Shown here: one piece after another, positions 24,154 to 32,718 of the stretch
How the letters are laid out: the number at the start of each line of letters is the position of its first letter
Position numbering within the stretch: position 1 is the stretch's first letter
Source of the DNA: Parabacteroides sp. PM6-13
GTDB lineage: Bacteria > Bacteroidota > Bacteroidia > Bacteroidales > Tannerellaceae
Length of the DNA stretch: 40,580 nucleotides
Assembly: GCF_029892605.1 (NCBI RefSeq)
Contig: NZ_JARXWF010000021.1
Coordinates: 1-40,580 of the forward strand
Direction of reading: 5' to 3'
Position numbers and translations under genes: made by a program
Notes under the pieces: model-generated
What the model saw: only the letters and a program-made list of their open reading frames with translations
What the model was told of the DNA's origin: nothing
The model's database searches: none

Positions 24154-26937
24154 TTATGCCTTTTCGTGCATCGGAATAGAAAACCAGAAACAGGATCCTT
24201 TGCCCGGTTTGGAATCAACACCGATATGGCCATTCATCCCTTCCACCAGACTCCGGCAGATAGACAAGCCCAGGCCGGAGCCTTGCGCAAAATTATCCAA
24301 CTTCACAAACCGGTCGAAGATCTTCTCCGTATTCTCCGGCGAGATGCCGACACCGGTATCTTCTACATAGAACTTGATATACTCGCCATCGACCAGCTGA
24401 TACCCCAATTTGACATGCCCCTGTTCGGTAAACTTCAGGGAATTGGTGATAAAGTTCATTAATACCTGCTTCACCCGACTCGAGTCGGCATAGATCATAC
24501 TGTCCGGCTCAGAGTCATCATACTGCAACTCTATACCCTTCGGTATTTCCCGGGTTCGGAAGGATTGCATCACCTCGTCGCATAAAGCGCGCACGGCATA
24601 TTCTCTTTTAGCAAAATTGAAAGTGCCTGACTCTATCTTCGACAGATCGAGAATATCGGTTACCAGCTTCAATAACAATTCGTTGTTTTTCTGGATAATA
24701 CGAATAAATTCTTTACGTTCTTCTTCATCGTCTGTTTCGGCCAATAGGTCGGAGAAACCGATGATCGAGTTCAGCGGCGTACGGATCTCATGGCTCATAT
24801 TCGCCAGGAAGGCCGATTTCAGTTTGTCCAACGCCTCCGCTTTGTTCTTAGCCAGAATCATCTCTTTCAATTCCGTAATATCGTAGCTAACGCCGATCAG
24901 CTCGCGCGTCTCATTCAGCGAACTCTCTTTCACGATAAAGGTACAACGCAGCCACCTTACCTTCTCCTCGTCGCTGAGTACACGAATCTCCTTTTCATAG
25001 CTATTCGCTTCGCCCGCAACCACCTTTTCATAGAATGCCTGAATATCCTTGAAATCATCCGGATGCAAATGCTGATAGACATCCATCAGGTTGTCATTCA
25101 ACGCCGAATGGGCAGACATACCCAGGTTGAGGAACCATTGGCTGATACCAAAGCCTGTCCGGCTGTTCAGATCCCATTTGAAATAGCCCACCTTTGCCAG
25201 GTTGGCAACCAGCGAGAAATATTCTTCAAACTCCTGGATCTTCAGGTAGGCATTGGTGGTCTCCGTATTGTTGATGATAAGACAGAGATAATATTGTATT
25301 TGCCCCTGATCGTCCATAACAGGCGCCATCTTCACCGTCAGGTCCTGCATCGGCATTTCGGTAAAATCAGCATCATAGACACTGCGCAACTGATTCAGGT
25401 CATATTTGATACCAAAGTCGACAATCTCTCCCCGCTTCACTTTCTTCTGCTCTTCCAGCGGAATCATCGGATGCATAAAGATATTAAAACCTTCGGTTGG
25501 TCCCGATTTATCCAAGCCAAGTATCTCAAGCGCTTTTTCATTGTTCTGGATCAGGTAGCCATCTTTGTCAAACAATTCAAACCCAATGGGCAGACTATCA
25601 TACACCGAACGCAACAGTTTCTCGTTATCCTCGAGAGCCTTATGCGCTTTGTGTGTATCAGTCATATCAAGCACCAAAGAAATCACTTCATCTTTCTTCA
25701 AAGAGAACTTAATCACCCGACAATGTTTATTGATATCGGGCATCGGATAATCCAACTCAATATATTTATCAGTATTGGCCACTTCAATCAAATGCGGAAG
25801 ATCAGCAAAAGCCCTCGACTGGGAACCTTTCAGCCCGATTATATCCTCCGCCTTGCGACCGGTAATGCGTTCGATCTCGTTATTCGCGTTGGTATAAACA
25901 AAATCAATCGGAGTACCCTTTTCGTCATATACCAGTTCGGTCGGCAGGAAGCCTACCGGCATATGTTGGAACAAACGTTGCAAATACTCTTTATCCTCCT
26001 GGATCCGCGCTTTCGATTTGGCAAGCTCAAAACTGATATTGATAATATGCATCAAAGAGGAGAACCAACGATAGTCCTCTTCCGCCCAGTTGCGCTGTTT
26101 ATCCACTATATCGATACCGGCATAGCCCCAGATCGTATTATCCTGATTCACAAAAGGAACGACCATGAGCGATTTGATATTCTGCGCAGCCAGAAACTCT
26201 TTGTCGACTACATCCCATTCGGGCAGATCATCCAGCGTACTTAAGATAATGGGGTTCTGAGTCAGAATCTGCTGATTCCACCAGGTATCGGGATCAAAGA
26301 ACACATTCTGTAGGTTTTGAATCTCTTCCAGTCCCGGGCGACTTACGGCTTCGTAGGTATTGCTCTGGTTCATATCTTTCCAGTTGAACTCGAAGATATA
26401 GGCCCGTTCCGCGCTATAGTAGGTAACCAGGGATTGCAGGATATGATTCACCATATCGTCCAGGTCTTCACTCTGTAGGAAAGTAAACAAAGACTTGGAG
26501 ATACCATTCAACTGATGAATCAGGTTACTGACAGTCTCATTAGCAATACTCCCCTGCTCCTCCTGTCGTCTTTCCTGATGCAACAGACCAGCAACGACAT
26601 TCCTTTCGGTATCTTTCTTAAAGCGGCTGTTCACCCAGACTATCTGATCGTTCACGTAGAGAGGGAAAGCCAGGTGAACTATTTGAAACTCAGAATCTGA
26701 CGTAATCTTTTCAACAACACGTGCTCTGTAGTCTTCACGTATCATTTTATAAAACTCCTGCAAATCGATTTCATTCGATGGCAAAGACAACAAATCAACA
26801 ATAGAATCCGAGCAGATAAATTGTTTTTCATTCAGTTTTATTTCCCACCAGCCAAGATCAAGCATATCGCTTATCGCTTGTATTTTTTGTGACGCCGGAA
26901 GGTTTTTCGTGTTTTCGTTCACACCGGATAAAGTCAT
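24154..26937 (-). CDS. Multi-domain PAS/GAF sensor histidine kinase
   Basis: 927 residues from the ATG at 26937; a further in-frame ATG at 26973 (939 residues) lies on the predicted transcription start. Numbering below is from 26973. Domains in order: a PAS-like region (about 30-130), GAF (about 165-320, AERAYIFEF, LMVVPFVNQDNTIWGYAGID), three PAS domains (about 335-450, 455-580, 590-715), HisKA with the phosphorylated His728 in MSHEIRTPLN, and HATPase_c with N box (FITNSLKFTEQGH), G1 (DTGVGISPENTEKIF) and G2 (GSGLGLSICRSLVEGMNG). No membrane segment, so a cytoplasmic sensor. No receiver domain and no response-regulator gene nearby. Confidence 0.93.
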   Translation of the reverse strand: MTLSGVNENTKNLPASQKIQAISDMLDLGWWEIKLNEKQFICSDSIVDLLSLPSNEIDLQEFYKMIREDYRARVVEKITSDSEFQIVHLAFPLYVNDQIVWVNSRFKKDTERNVVAGLLHQERRQEEQGSIANETVSNLIHQLNGISKSLFTFLQSEDLDDMVNHILQSLVTYYSAERAYIFEFNWKDMNQSNTYEAVSRPGLEEIQNLQNVFFDPDTWWNQQILTQNPIILSTLDDLPEWDVVDKEFLAAQNIKSLMVVPFVNQDNTIWGYAGIDIVDKQRNWAEEDYRWFSSLMHIINISFELAKSKARIQEDKEYLQRLFQHMPVGFLPTELVYDEKGTPIDFVYTNANNEIERITGRKAEDIIGLKGSQSRAFADLPHLIEVANTDKYIELDYPMPDINKHCRVIKFSLKKDEVISLVLDMTDTHKAHKALEDNEKLLRSVYDSLPIGFELFDKDGYLIQNNEKALEILGLDKSGPTEGFNIFMHPMIPLEEQKKVKRGEIVDFGIKYDLNQLRSVYDADFTEMPMQDLTVKMAPVMDDQGQIQYYLCLIINNTETTNAYLKIQEFEEYFSLVANLAKVGYFKWDLNSRTGFGISQWFLNLGMSAHSALNDNLMDVYQHLHPDDFKDIQAFYEKVVAGEANSYEKEIRVLSDEEKVRWLRCTFIVKESSLNETRELIGVSYDITELKEMILAKNKAEALDKLKSAFLANMSHEIRTPLNSIIGFSDLLAETDDEEERKEFIRIIQKNNELLLKLVTDILDLSKIESGTFNFAKREYAVRALCDEVMQSFRTREIPKGIELQYDDSEPDSMIYADSSRVKQVLMNFITNSLKFTEQGHVKLGYQLVDGEYIKFYVEDTGVGISPENTEKIFDRFVKLDNFAQGSGLGLSICRSLVEGMNGHIGVDSKPGKGSCFWFSIPMHEKA

Positions 26938-26977
26938 ATCGCTATAAATTAGTTCACATAAGTTGTTTTTCAAGGCA

Positions 26978-26985
26978 CAAAGTTA
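26978..26985 (-). promoter_or_regulatory. Putative -7 box of the sensor kinase (TAACTTTG)
   Basis: Minus-strand TAACTTTG fits TAnnTTTG; transcription from about 26971 would leave the ATG at 26973 untranscribed and favours the ATG at 26937. Confidence 0.45.
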
Positions 26986-27309
26986 ACATTTCAACATTCT
27001 CTCCCTGTATTTTATCTAATAAAAAGACGTAAAAAAAACCTCGTTCTATTCATTTAGAATGAAAAAACACCCCGAAAATCCGATGCACAAAGAAAACAAC
27101 TACCGATCAAGCCTGAATATGGAGAATATATATGCCGGGGCAGCAAGTCGGTGGGAATGGGAAAATGTTTTGGTGCAGATTGCACAGTGTTTAAATATTC
27201 GATTGAGAGAGGGATTGGAAGGAAATAGAAGATAGGAAATAGGATAGGTTGGCACAGATAGCACCGGGTTTATATTCCAATTGGAGAAAAGTTGAATATT
27301 GTGGGAAAG

Positions 27310-27510
27310 CACGCCGCAGGCGTGAGATTATACATAACCGTATGCAAGCGTAGCGCAGCTTACGGTAGTGAATCCTCTATATAAAAAGCCCCGCACGGGG
27401 CGGGATTATGGCAGATCTCGCACCTGCGGCGCTTGATTGACAGGGAGTCGCTATACCGTAAGCTGCGCTGCGCTTGCATACGGTTATGCATAATCTCGCG
27501 CTGGCAGCGC
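27310..27510. repeat. Large inverted-repeat element with 44-nt arms and hairpin ends
   Basis: Arms 27324-27367 and 27454-27497 are reverse complements at 42 of 44 positions and can form one long stem around an 86-nt centre. The centre holds a perfect GCCCCG-ca-CGGGGC hairpin (27388-27401). Just outside the arms sit triloop hairpins CACGCC-gca-GGCGTG (27310-27324) and GCGCT-ggc-AGCGC (27498-27510). No coding potential. It looks like a MITE-like or structured-RNA element; two arm mismatches (A/G and T/C) could be tolerated by wobble pairing. Confidence 0.8.
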
Positions 27511-27523
27511 TCCTTGGGAATCA

Positions 27524-27545
27524 AATCTTCCAAAATTGGAAGATT
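27524..27545. repeat. Perfect 22-bp palindrome
   Basis: AATCTTCCAA-AA-TTGGAAGATT. It lies next to the end of the large inverted repeat. A similar half (ATCTTCCAAAATTTG) occurs at 230-244. It could be a protein-binding dyad or part of the repeat element. Confidence 0.6.
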
Positions 27546-27552
27546 CCTAATT

Positions 27553-27647
27553 TGGGAGGCTTTAAAGTCTTTGAGGGCTTTAAAGACCTCAAAGACCTCA
27601 AAGTCCTTAATGACCTTAATGACCCCAAAAACCTTAAAGTCATTTTT
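27553..27647. repeat. Degenerate ~10-bp repeat array (CTTTAAAGACC type)
   Basis: Units such as CTTTAAAGTC, CTTTAAAGAC, CTCAAAGAC and CTTAATGAC recur about every 9-10 nt. The motif is the complement or variant of the TTTAAGGTC units at 24081-24146. Confidence 0.65.
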
Positions 27648-27679
27648 GACAATTTGTCAAAATCGCCCGAGTATTTTGC

Positions 27680-27733
27680 CAAAAACGTAGGGGTATTTAA
27701 AATTAGTCAGGCGAGTAACACTTTTTAACGTAT
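27680..27733 (+). repeat. 54-bp dispersed repeat, copy 2
   Basis: 51 of 54 positions identical to 7403-7456, same orientation. Here it is about 150 nt beyond the end of the SDR gene rather than in front of a gene on its own strand. Confidence 0.8.
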
Positions 27734-27824
27734 CATATTGTAAAGCAAAATCGCTTTTTTGCTTACATTTTGCTATTTCATATTTCTTAAAAATCCAACC
27801 CTTAAAAGAGACACAAAAAGACAT

Positions 27825-27860
27825 AAAAAAAGCCATTCCGCAACGGCAGAATGGCTTTTC
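27825..27860 (-). terminator. Intrinsic terminator of the SDR gene
   Basis: AGCCATTC (27831-27838) and GAATGGCT (27849-27856) pair around a 10-nt loop; on the minus strand the stem is followed by a run of T (A-run 27825-27830 on the plus strand). Confidence 0.8.
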
Positions 27861-27880
27861 TATTTTTTCAGAAAAAGGGA

Positions 27881-28831
27881 TTAAATTCCTTTTTCGCGCA
27901 ATTTAGCAAGCATATCTCTGGTCATACTGTCCAGATCGTACTCCGGTTTCCAGCCCCACTCTTCACGAGCACAGGTGTCATCCAATGAATTTGGCCACGA
28001 ATCGGCAATCTTTTGACGCAAGGGGTCTACCTTATACTCCATCTTGAAATCCGGAACATACTGGCGGATACTGGCGGCAATAATCTCCGGATCGAAACTC
28101 ATAGCCGTCACATTAAACGAATTGCGGTGTACGAATTTCGTCGGGTCTGCCTCCATGATTTCGATAGCCGCGCGCAAGCCGTCGGGCATATACATCATAT
28201 CCATAAAGGTACCGGCGGCAATAGGACATTCGAAGGTTTCACCTCTGACAGCCGAATAATAGATATCCACAGCATAGTCGGTCGTGCCTCCGCCCGGAGG
28301 GGTCACATAAGAGATCAGTCCAGGGAAGCGTACCGAGCGGGTATCGACCCCAAAGCGTACATAATAGTAATCGCTCAACAATTCGCCGGAGACTTTCGTC
28401 ACGCCATACATGGTGTGCGGGTTACGGATCGTATCCTGCGGCGTTTTGTCTTTCGGGGAATTTTCTCCGAACACACCGATAGAGCTGGGAGTAAACACGG
28501 CACAGTTCTTTTCGCGCGCTACTTCCAACACATTGAACAGACCGTCCATTCCGATTTTCCAGGCTAATTGAGGTTTGGTTTCAGCGACAGCAGAGAGCAA
28601 AGCTGCCAGGTTGTAGATCGTATCGATATTGTATTTCGATACTGTTTCGGCAATAAGCTGTGCGTTGGTGATGTCGACAATGGCAGAGGGACCTGACTCC
28701 TTCAATTCCCCTTTAGGCTCTGCTCCGGGAATATATCCTGCCACAATGTTTCCACTATAAAGATGGCGCAACTTCATTGTCAGTTCTGAGCCTATTTGAC
28801 CCGTTGCACCAATCACTAATACATTCTTCAT
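27881..28831 (-). CDS. SDR-type L-threonine 3-dehydrogenase (NAD-dependent)
   Basis: Oxidises L-threonine to 2-amino-3-ketobutyrate. 316 residues of the extended short-chain dehydrogenase fold: NAD-binding VLVIGATGQIGSEL at the start, IYNLAALLSAVAE, a serine in FTPSSIGVFG and the YxxxK pair Tyr142/Lys146 (MYGVTKVSGELL). The SRxGxVxFPGL-like stretch (DTRSVRFPGLISYVTPPGGG) followed by TTDYAVDIYY is characteristic of threonine dehydrogenases of this type as opposed to sugar epimerases. kbl is directly divergent, which supports the role: together they convert threonine to glycine and acetyl-CoA. Confidence 0.88.
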   Translation of the reverse strand: MKNVLVIGATGQIGSELTMKLRHLYSGNIVAGYIPGAEPKGELKESGPSAIVDITNAQLIAETVSKYNIDTIYNLAALLSAVAETKPQLAWKIGMDGLFNVLEVAREKNCAVFTPSSIGVFGENSPKDKTPQDTIRNPHTMYGVTKVSGELLSDYYYVRFGVDTRSVRFPGLISYVTPPGGGTTDYAVDIYYSAVRGETFECPIAAGTFMDMMYMPDGLRAAIEIMEADPTKFVHRNSFNVTAMSFDPEIIAASIRQYVPDFKMEYKVDPLRQKIADSWPNSLDDTCAREEWGWKPEYDLDSMTRDMLAKLREKGI

Positions 28832-28946
28832 GCGTTTATGCGTTTAAAATTTAGTTTTAAGTTTTTCCCTCTACAAAGGTAGATAGAATTCTATTCTTTA
28901 TCTCTTTTTTACCCTCTTTTTTCACCCGAATCTAAGAAAAAAACAG

Positions 28947-28954
28947 GATCTTTG
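28947..28954 (+). promoter_or_regulatory. Possible -7 box of kbl (GATCTTTG)
   Basis: One mismatch to TAnnTTTG, 44 nt before the ATG at 28999. Confidence 0.35.
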
Positions 28955-28998
28955 TTTCTCAAATACATTCTAACTAAACACTAAATAAAAGACAGATT

Positions 28999-30189
28999 AT
29001 GTACGGAAAAATGAAAGAATTTCTGACCACGGAACTGGACAATATTCAGTCGGCAGGTCTTTACAAGAAGGAACGTATTATCACTACCCCTCAACGCGCG
29101 GATATTGAAGTGAGCGGAGGCGGTCATGTATTGAACTTTTGTGCCAACAACTATTTAGGTTTATCCGACAACCAACGCCTTATTGACGCAGCCAAACGCA
29201 CAATGGACTCCCATGGATTCGGTATGTCGTCGGTGCGTTTCATCTGCGGCACCCAGGATCTGCACAAAGAATTGGAAGCGGCCATTGCCGATTATTTCCA
29301 AACCGAAGACACCATTCTCTATGCGGCCTGCTTCGATGCAAACGGCGGTCTGTTCGAACCTCTGTTCGGCCCGGAGGATGCGATTATCTCTGACGCATTG
29401 AATCATGCTTCGATTATCGACGGCGTACGCTTATGTAAGGCAAAACGGTATCGCTACAACAACGCAGACATGGCCGACCTGGAGCGTTGCTTGCAGGAGG
29501 CGCAGGAACAACGTTTCCGCGTGATTGCCACCGACGGTGTCTTCTCGATGGATGGCAATGTGGCTCCGATGGATAAGATATGTGACCTGGCAGAAAAGTA
29601 TGACGCATTGGTGATGGTCGACGAATCGCACTCTGCCGGTGTGGTCGGCAGAACCGGACACGGCGTGGCCGAACAGTATGATTGCTACGGACGCATCGAT
29701 ATCTTCACCGGCACCCTGGGCAAAGCCTTTGGTGGTGCTATGGGTGGCTTTACCACCGGCAAAAAGGAGATCATCGATATGTTGCGCCAACGCTCACGCC
29801 CCTATCTCTTCTCTAACTCGGTAGCTCCCGCCATTATCGGAGCCAGCCTGGAGATGTTCCGCATATTGAAAGAAAGCAATGCGTTGCATACCAAACTGAT
29901 GGAGAATGTGAACTACTTCTGCGACAAGATGATCGCGGCTGGATTTGATATCAAACCGACGCAATCGGCTATTTGTGCCGTTATGCTCTACGATGCCAAA
30001 CTCTCTCAGGACTTTGCCGCCCGCATGCAGGAAGAGGGTATCTATGTTACCGGATTCTATTACCCGGTGGTTCCGAAAGACCAGGCTCGCATCCGCGTAC
30101 AGCTCTCCGCCGGCCACGAACGCGAGCATCTGGACAAAGCGATTGAAGCGTTTATTAAGACAGGAAAATCGTTAAATGTTATAAAGTAA
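28999..30189 (+). CDS. kbl: Glycine C-acetyltransferase (2-amino-3-ketobutyrate CoA ligase)
   Basis: Cleaves 2-amino-3-ketobutyrate with CoA to glycine and acetyl-CoA; PLP enzyme of the alpha-oxoamine synthase family, a cytoplasmic dimer. 396 residues, full length. Motifs: NFCANNYLGLSDN, HGFGMSSVRFICGTQDLHKE, the cofactor region MVDESHSAGVVGRTGHG, and the Schiff-base Lys242 in TGTLGKAFGGAMGGFTTG. Serine palmitoyltransferase and 8-amino-7-oxononanoate synthase are close relatives, but ICGTQDLHKELE and the divergent threonine dehydrogenase favour KBL. Confidence 0.94.
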   Translation: MYGKMKEFLTTELDNIQSAGLYKKERIITTPQRADIEVSGGGHVLNFCANNYLGLSDNQRLIDAAKRTMDSHGFGMSSVRFICGTQDLHKELEAAIADYFQTEDTILYAACFDANGGLFEPLFGPEDAIISDALNHASIIDGVRLCKAKRYRYNNADMADLERCLQEAQEQRFRVIATDGVFSMDGNVAPMDKICDLAEKYDALVMVDESHSAGVVGRTGHGVAEQYDCYGRIDIFTGTLGKAFGGAMGGFTTGKKEIIDMLRQRSRPYLFSNSVAPAIIGASLEMFRILKESNALHTKLMENVNYFCDKMIAAGFDIKPTQSAICAVMLYDAKLSQDFAARMQEEGIYVTGFYYPVVPKDQARIRVQLSAGHEREHLDKAIEAFIKTGKSLNVIK

Positions 30190-30223
30190 ACCAAATCAAA
30201 GAGAGCAATTCTCAGGAATATAT

Positions 30224-30231
30224 TACTTTTG
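30224..30231 (+). promoter_or_regulatory. Possible -7 box of the PHP gene (TACTTTTG)
   Basis: Fits TAnnTTTG, but transcription would start inside the hairpin at 30232-30258. The hairpin and this box therefore conflict if the hairpin is only a terminator. Confidence 0.35.
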
Positions 30232-30263
30232 TAAGGGTAAGCCAATGGCTTACCCTTATTTTT
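30232..30263 (+). terminator. Strong hairpin and T-run after kbl
   Basis: TAAGGGTAAGCC-aat-GGCTTACCCTTA, perfect 12-bp arms with a 3-nt loop (30232-30258), followed by TTTTT. It lies 43 nt after the kbl stop and 16 nt before the next ATG. Confidence 0.8.
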
Positions 30264-30278
30264 GAATAAAACCCCATT

Positions 30279-31124
30279 ATGGTATTAAGCAATTATCATA
30301 GCCATTGTACTTTTTGTGATGGCCGTAGTGTTCCCGAGGACTTTCTGAAAGAAGCCATCCGTCAGGGATTCAGAGCGTATGGTTTTTCCTCGCATGCGCC
30401 ACTTCCTTTCGAGACCTTTTGGAATATGTCGGCCAAAGATATGCCGGCTTATCTGGCAGAAATCGATCGTTTGAAAAAGGAATACGGAGACCGGATAGAA
30501 GTATATACCGGGCTTGAGATTGATTTTCTGGACGACGCCTATAATCCTTCGATCGATTATTTTCGGCAATTGCCACTGGATTATCGCATCGGTTCCGTTC
30601 ATTTCATTCCACAATCAGAGGTGCAAACGGAGGAGAATATGCTCTGTATCGATGGGCCGTATGAGGAGTTTGCAGCTGCTGTCGATCATTTTTACAACGG
30701 AGATATCCGCCGACTGACAGAGGAGTACTACCGATCTGTCTGTCGAATGGTGGAATTAGGGGGATTAGATATCGTAGGGCATGTGGATAAGATATACCAA
30801 AATGGTCATCGCTATCCCGGTTTCTCTTTGGAGGCTGATTGGTATAAAGATCTTTTTTACGCCTGTATAGAACTGATTGCTCAAAAAGGATTGATGGTTG
30901 AGCTCAACACCAAGAACTACCACCGTAAGCAACAACTGTTTCCACACAGCCAGTTCCTGGCTCTGCTGCGTGAGAAGAAGATACCTATGATGGTCAATTC
31001 CGACACGCACTTCCCTCACTTGGTGAATGATGGCCGCGAAGAGGCCCTGGCACTCCTGAAAGAGGCCGGGTTTACTCATACCCGCGAACTTATTCAGGGT
31101 AGATGGGAAGATAGGCCTCTCTGA
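30279..31124 (+). CDS. PHP-domain histidinol-phosphatase-like protein
   Basis: 281 residues of the PHP phosphoesterase fold. Metal ligands of the family are visible: the N-terminal NYHSHCTFCDG, FSSHAPLPF, the glutamate of YTGLEIDFLDD, GSVHFI, IVGHVDKI and the late NSDTHFPHLV. The length and the HSHCTFCDG opening fit HisK-type histidinol-phosphate phosphatases of histidine synthesis; no other his gene is near, so the substrate is inferred from family alone. Convergent with sdaA; its TGA lies in the terminator hairpin. Confidence 0.85.
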   Translation: MVLSNYHSHCTFCDGRSVPEDFLKEAIRQGFRAYGFSSHAPLPFETFWNMSAKDMPAYLAEIDRLKKEYGDRIEVYTGLEIDFLDDAYNPSIDYFRQLPLDYRIGSVHFIPQSEVQTEENMLCIDGPYEEFAAAVDHFYNGDIRRLTEEYYRSVCRMVELGGLDIVGHVDKIYQNGHRYPGFSLEADWYKDLFYACIELIAQKGLMVELNTKNYHRKQQLFPHSQFLALLREKKIPMMVNSDTHFPHLVNDGREEALALLKEAGFTHTRELIQGRWEDRPL

Positions 31125-31148
31125 CAAGAGAGAGGCTTCCACCTATTT
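31115..31148. terminator. Terminator between the PHP gene and sdaA
   Basis: GCCTCTCT (31115-31122) and AGAGAGGC (31129-31136), 6-nt loop, overlap the PHP stop codon; TATTTTTT follows at 31143-31150 after a 6-nt gap, overlapping the sdaA stop. Confidence 0.55.
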
Positions 31149-32360
31149 TTTCTTTATCTTTCGTTGATATTTCTTCGCCAATCCGCCTTCCGAGGTTTCT
31201 TTGTAAAGACTTGGAAGGTCATTTCCGGTTTGGCGCATCACTTCTACCACTTGGTCGAAGCTGACCCGGTGTTTCCCGTCCGAGAAGGTTGAGAAGGTAT
31301 TGGCATCCAACGCGCGGGCAGCAGCAAAGGCATTTCGTTCGATACAGGGTATCTGCACCAAGCCACAAACCGGATCGCAGGTCAGTCCCAGGTGATGCTC
31401 CAAGCCCATCTCGGCAGCATATTCAATCTGTGCCGGCGTTCCCCCGAACAACTGGTTGGCCGCTCCGGCCGCCATGGCACAAGCCACGCCTACCTCACCC
31501 TGACATCCAACCTCAGCGCCCGATACAGAAGCATTCGTACGCACAACATTGCCAAACAAACCGGCCGTAGCCAAGGCACGTAAGATGCGCGAATCGCGGA
31601 AGTCCCTCGATTTCTTTAGATGAAACAAAACAGCCGGCAAGACACCGCACGAGCCGCAGGTAGGAGCCGTCACAATCTGACCACCGCAGGCATTTTCTTC
31701 GGAAACAGCCAAGGCATAAGCATACACTTTACCCCGACTTTTGATGCTACCACCATAGCCCTTGGCACGAATCAGGTAGTCCGATGCTTTTCGGCGTATG
31801 CCCAGACCACCGGGAAGCACGCCTTCGGCTTCGAGGCCGCGACGAACAGCATCCTGCATCACCTCCCAGGCTTCCATCAAGTAGTCCCAGATGGCTTCTC
31901 CTTCACACTGTTCCACATACTCCCAGTAAGAAAGGCCCTTTTTCTCACACCATTGCTGAATATCATGAATGGTATTCATCCCGTAGATTTCTTCCGTCTT
32001 CTGCTCATTAAACTCTTCGTTGGCCAGGGTGCCACCCCCAATGCTGTAGATGGTCCATTGTTCCTGCAGGTCGCCTTTCCCATTGAATGCTTTGAACAAC
32101 ATCCCGTTCGGATGAAAAGGAAGGAATATCTTCGGTTCCCATACGATTTCCGTAGGAGCCGCCGGCTTAAGCACATCCAATATAGCCTGGTCGGTCATAT
32201 GCCCTTTGCCCGTAGCTGCCAGGCTACCATATAAAGTCACCTGGAAAGAGGCAGCATCGGTATGCCGGTCTAAGAATATCTGAGCGGCGCGACGCGGTCC
32301 CATTGTATGGCTGCTTGAAGGTCCGAAGCCTATACGAAAAATCTGTCTGATTGATTCCAT
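31143..32360 (-). CDS. sdaA: L-serine ammonia-lyase (L-serine dehydratase), single-chain Fe-S type
   Basis: Deaminates L-serine to pyruvate and ammonia with a [4Fe-4S] cluster. 405 residues from the ATG at 32360; the frame is open to 32420, but that lies upstream of the predicted transcription start. Fusion of both domains: the beta domain with IGFGPSSSHTMGPRRAA, and the alpha domain with the cluster region TCGSCGVLPAVLFHL and CDPVCGLVQIPCIERNAFAA. The glycine from threonine breakdown nearby could be turned to serine and then pyruvate, so the two catabolic steps are related. Confidence 0.94.
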   Translation of the reverse strand: MESIRQIFRIGFGPSSSHTMGPRRAAQIFLDRHTDAASFQVTLYGSLAATGKGHMTDQAILDVLKPAAPTEIVWEPKIFLPFHPNGMLFKAFNGKGDLQEQWTIYSIGGGTLANEEFNEQKTEEIYGMNTIHDIQQWCEKKGLSYWEYVEQCEGEAIWDYLMEAWEVMQDAVRRGLEAEGVLPGGLGIRRKASDYLIRAKGYGGSIKSRGKVYAYALAVSEENACGGQIVTAPTCGSCGVLPAVLFHLKKSRDFRDSRILRALATAGLFGNVVRTNASVSGAEVGCQGEVGVACAMAAGAANQLFGGTPAQIEYAAEMGLEHHLGLTCDPVCGLVQIPCIERNAFAAARALDANTFSTFSDGKHRVSFDQVVEVMRQTGNDLPSLYKETSEGGLAKKYQRKIKKK

Positions 32361-32395
32361 AAATACCTTTGTTTCATTATTTGTGTTTAACGCTG

Positions 32396-32403
32396 CAAAG
32401 ATA
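32396..32403 (-). promoter_or_regulatory. Putative -7 box of sdaA (TATCTTTG)
   Basis: Minus-strand TATCTTTG, TAnnTTTG type, 35 nt before the ATG at 32360. It decides the start. Confidence 0.5.
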
Positions 32404-32662
32404 CCATTTTTATGATTCAACGGCCTTTTTCTTTCTTCCGCTCCAGCGCAAATATAGTTTTAGCTTACAGCCGCATCTCCACCCCTACCCGAACGACAGC
32501 CTATATCATTCAGTAGAATACAACTATTTCGGAGACAAACGCCCGAATTATTCCGCATACAACAAACAGATTGTAAAGGAAAACCTTCGTTTCGCTATCA
32601 AAATGACAATTAACATTTAGAGATTTGCTACTCTTTTTAAACAATGGAAAGAATATTTTTTG

Positions 32663-32670
32663 TAAATTTG
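32663..32670 (+). promoter_or_regulatory. Putative -7 box of pgk (TAAATTTG)
   Basis: TAnnTTTG match 48 nt before the ATG. No TTTG at the usual -33 distance. Confidence 0.5.
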
Positions 32671-32718
32671 CAGGCGCAAAAAGGTTACTGAGTTCTACAT
32701 TATCAAAAAAATAAATTT

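Larger units (their letters stand above)
26974..27880. other. Repeat-rich intergenic region of 0.9 kb without a supported gene
   Basis: Between the sensor kinase and the SDR gene. It holds the kinase promoter, a 174-nt inverted-repeat structure, a perfect palindrome (27524-27545), a run of ~10-bp repeats, a 54-bp dispersed repeat and a terminator, each listed separately. Open frames in it are short and made of repeat sequence. Nothing in 27000-27300 is recognised. Confidence 0.65.

Noticed and set aside
24790-26244. 484-codon frame antisense to the sensor kinase
   Set aside because: Shadow of a confident multi-domain kinase; no domains of its own.
27100-27312. 70-codon minus-strand frame
   Set aside because: No start signal, odd composition, lies in a repeat-rich intergenic region.
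27433-27728. Short plus-strand frames over the 10-bp repeats
   Set aside because: Low-complexity translations (LKDLKV, SLMTLMTPKT) following the repeat period; not protein-like.
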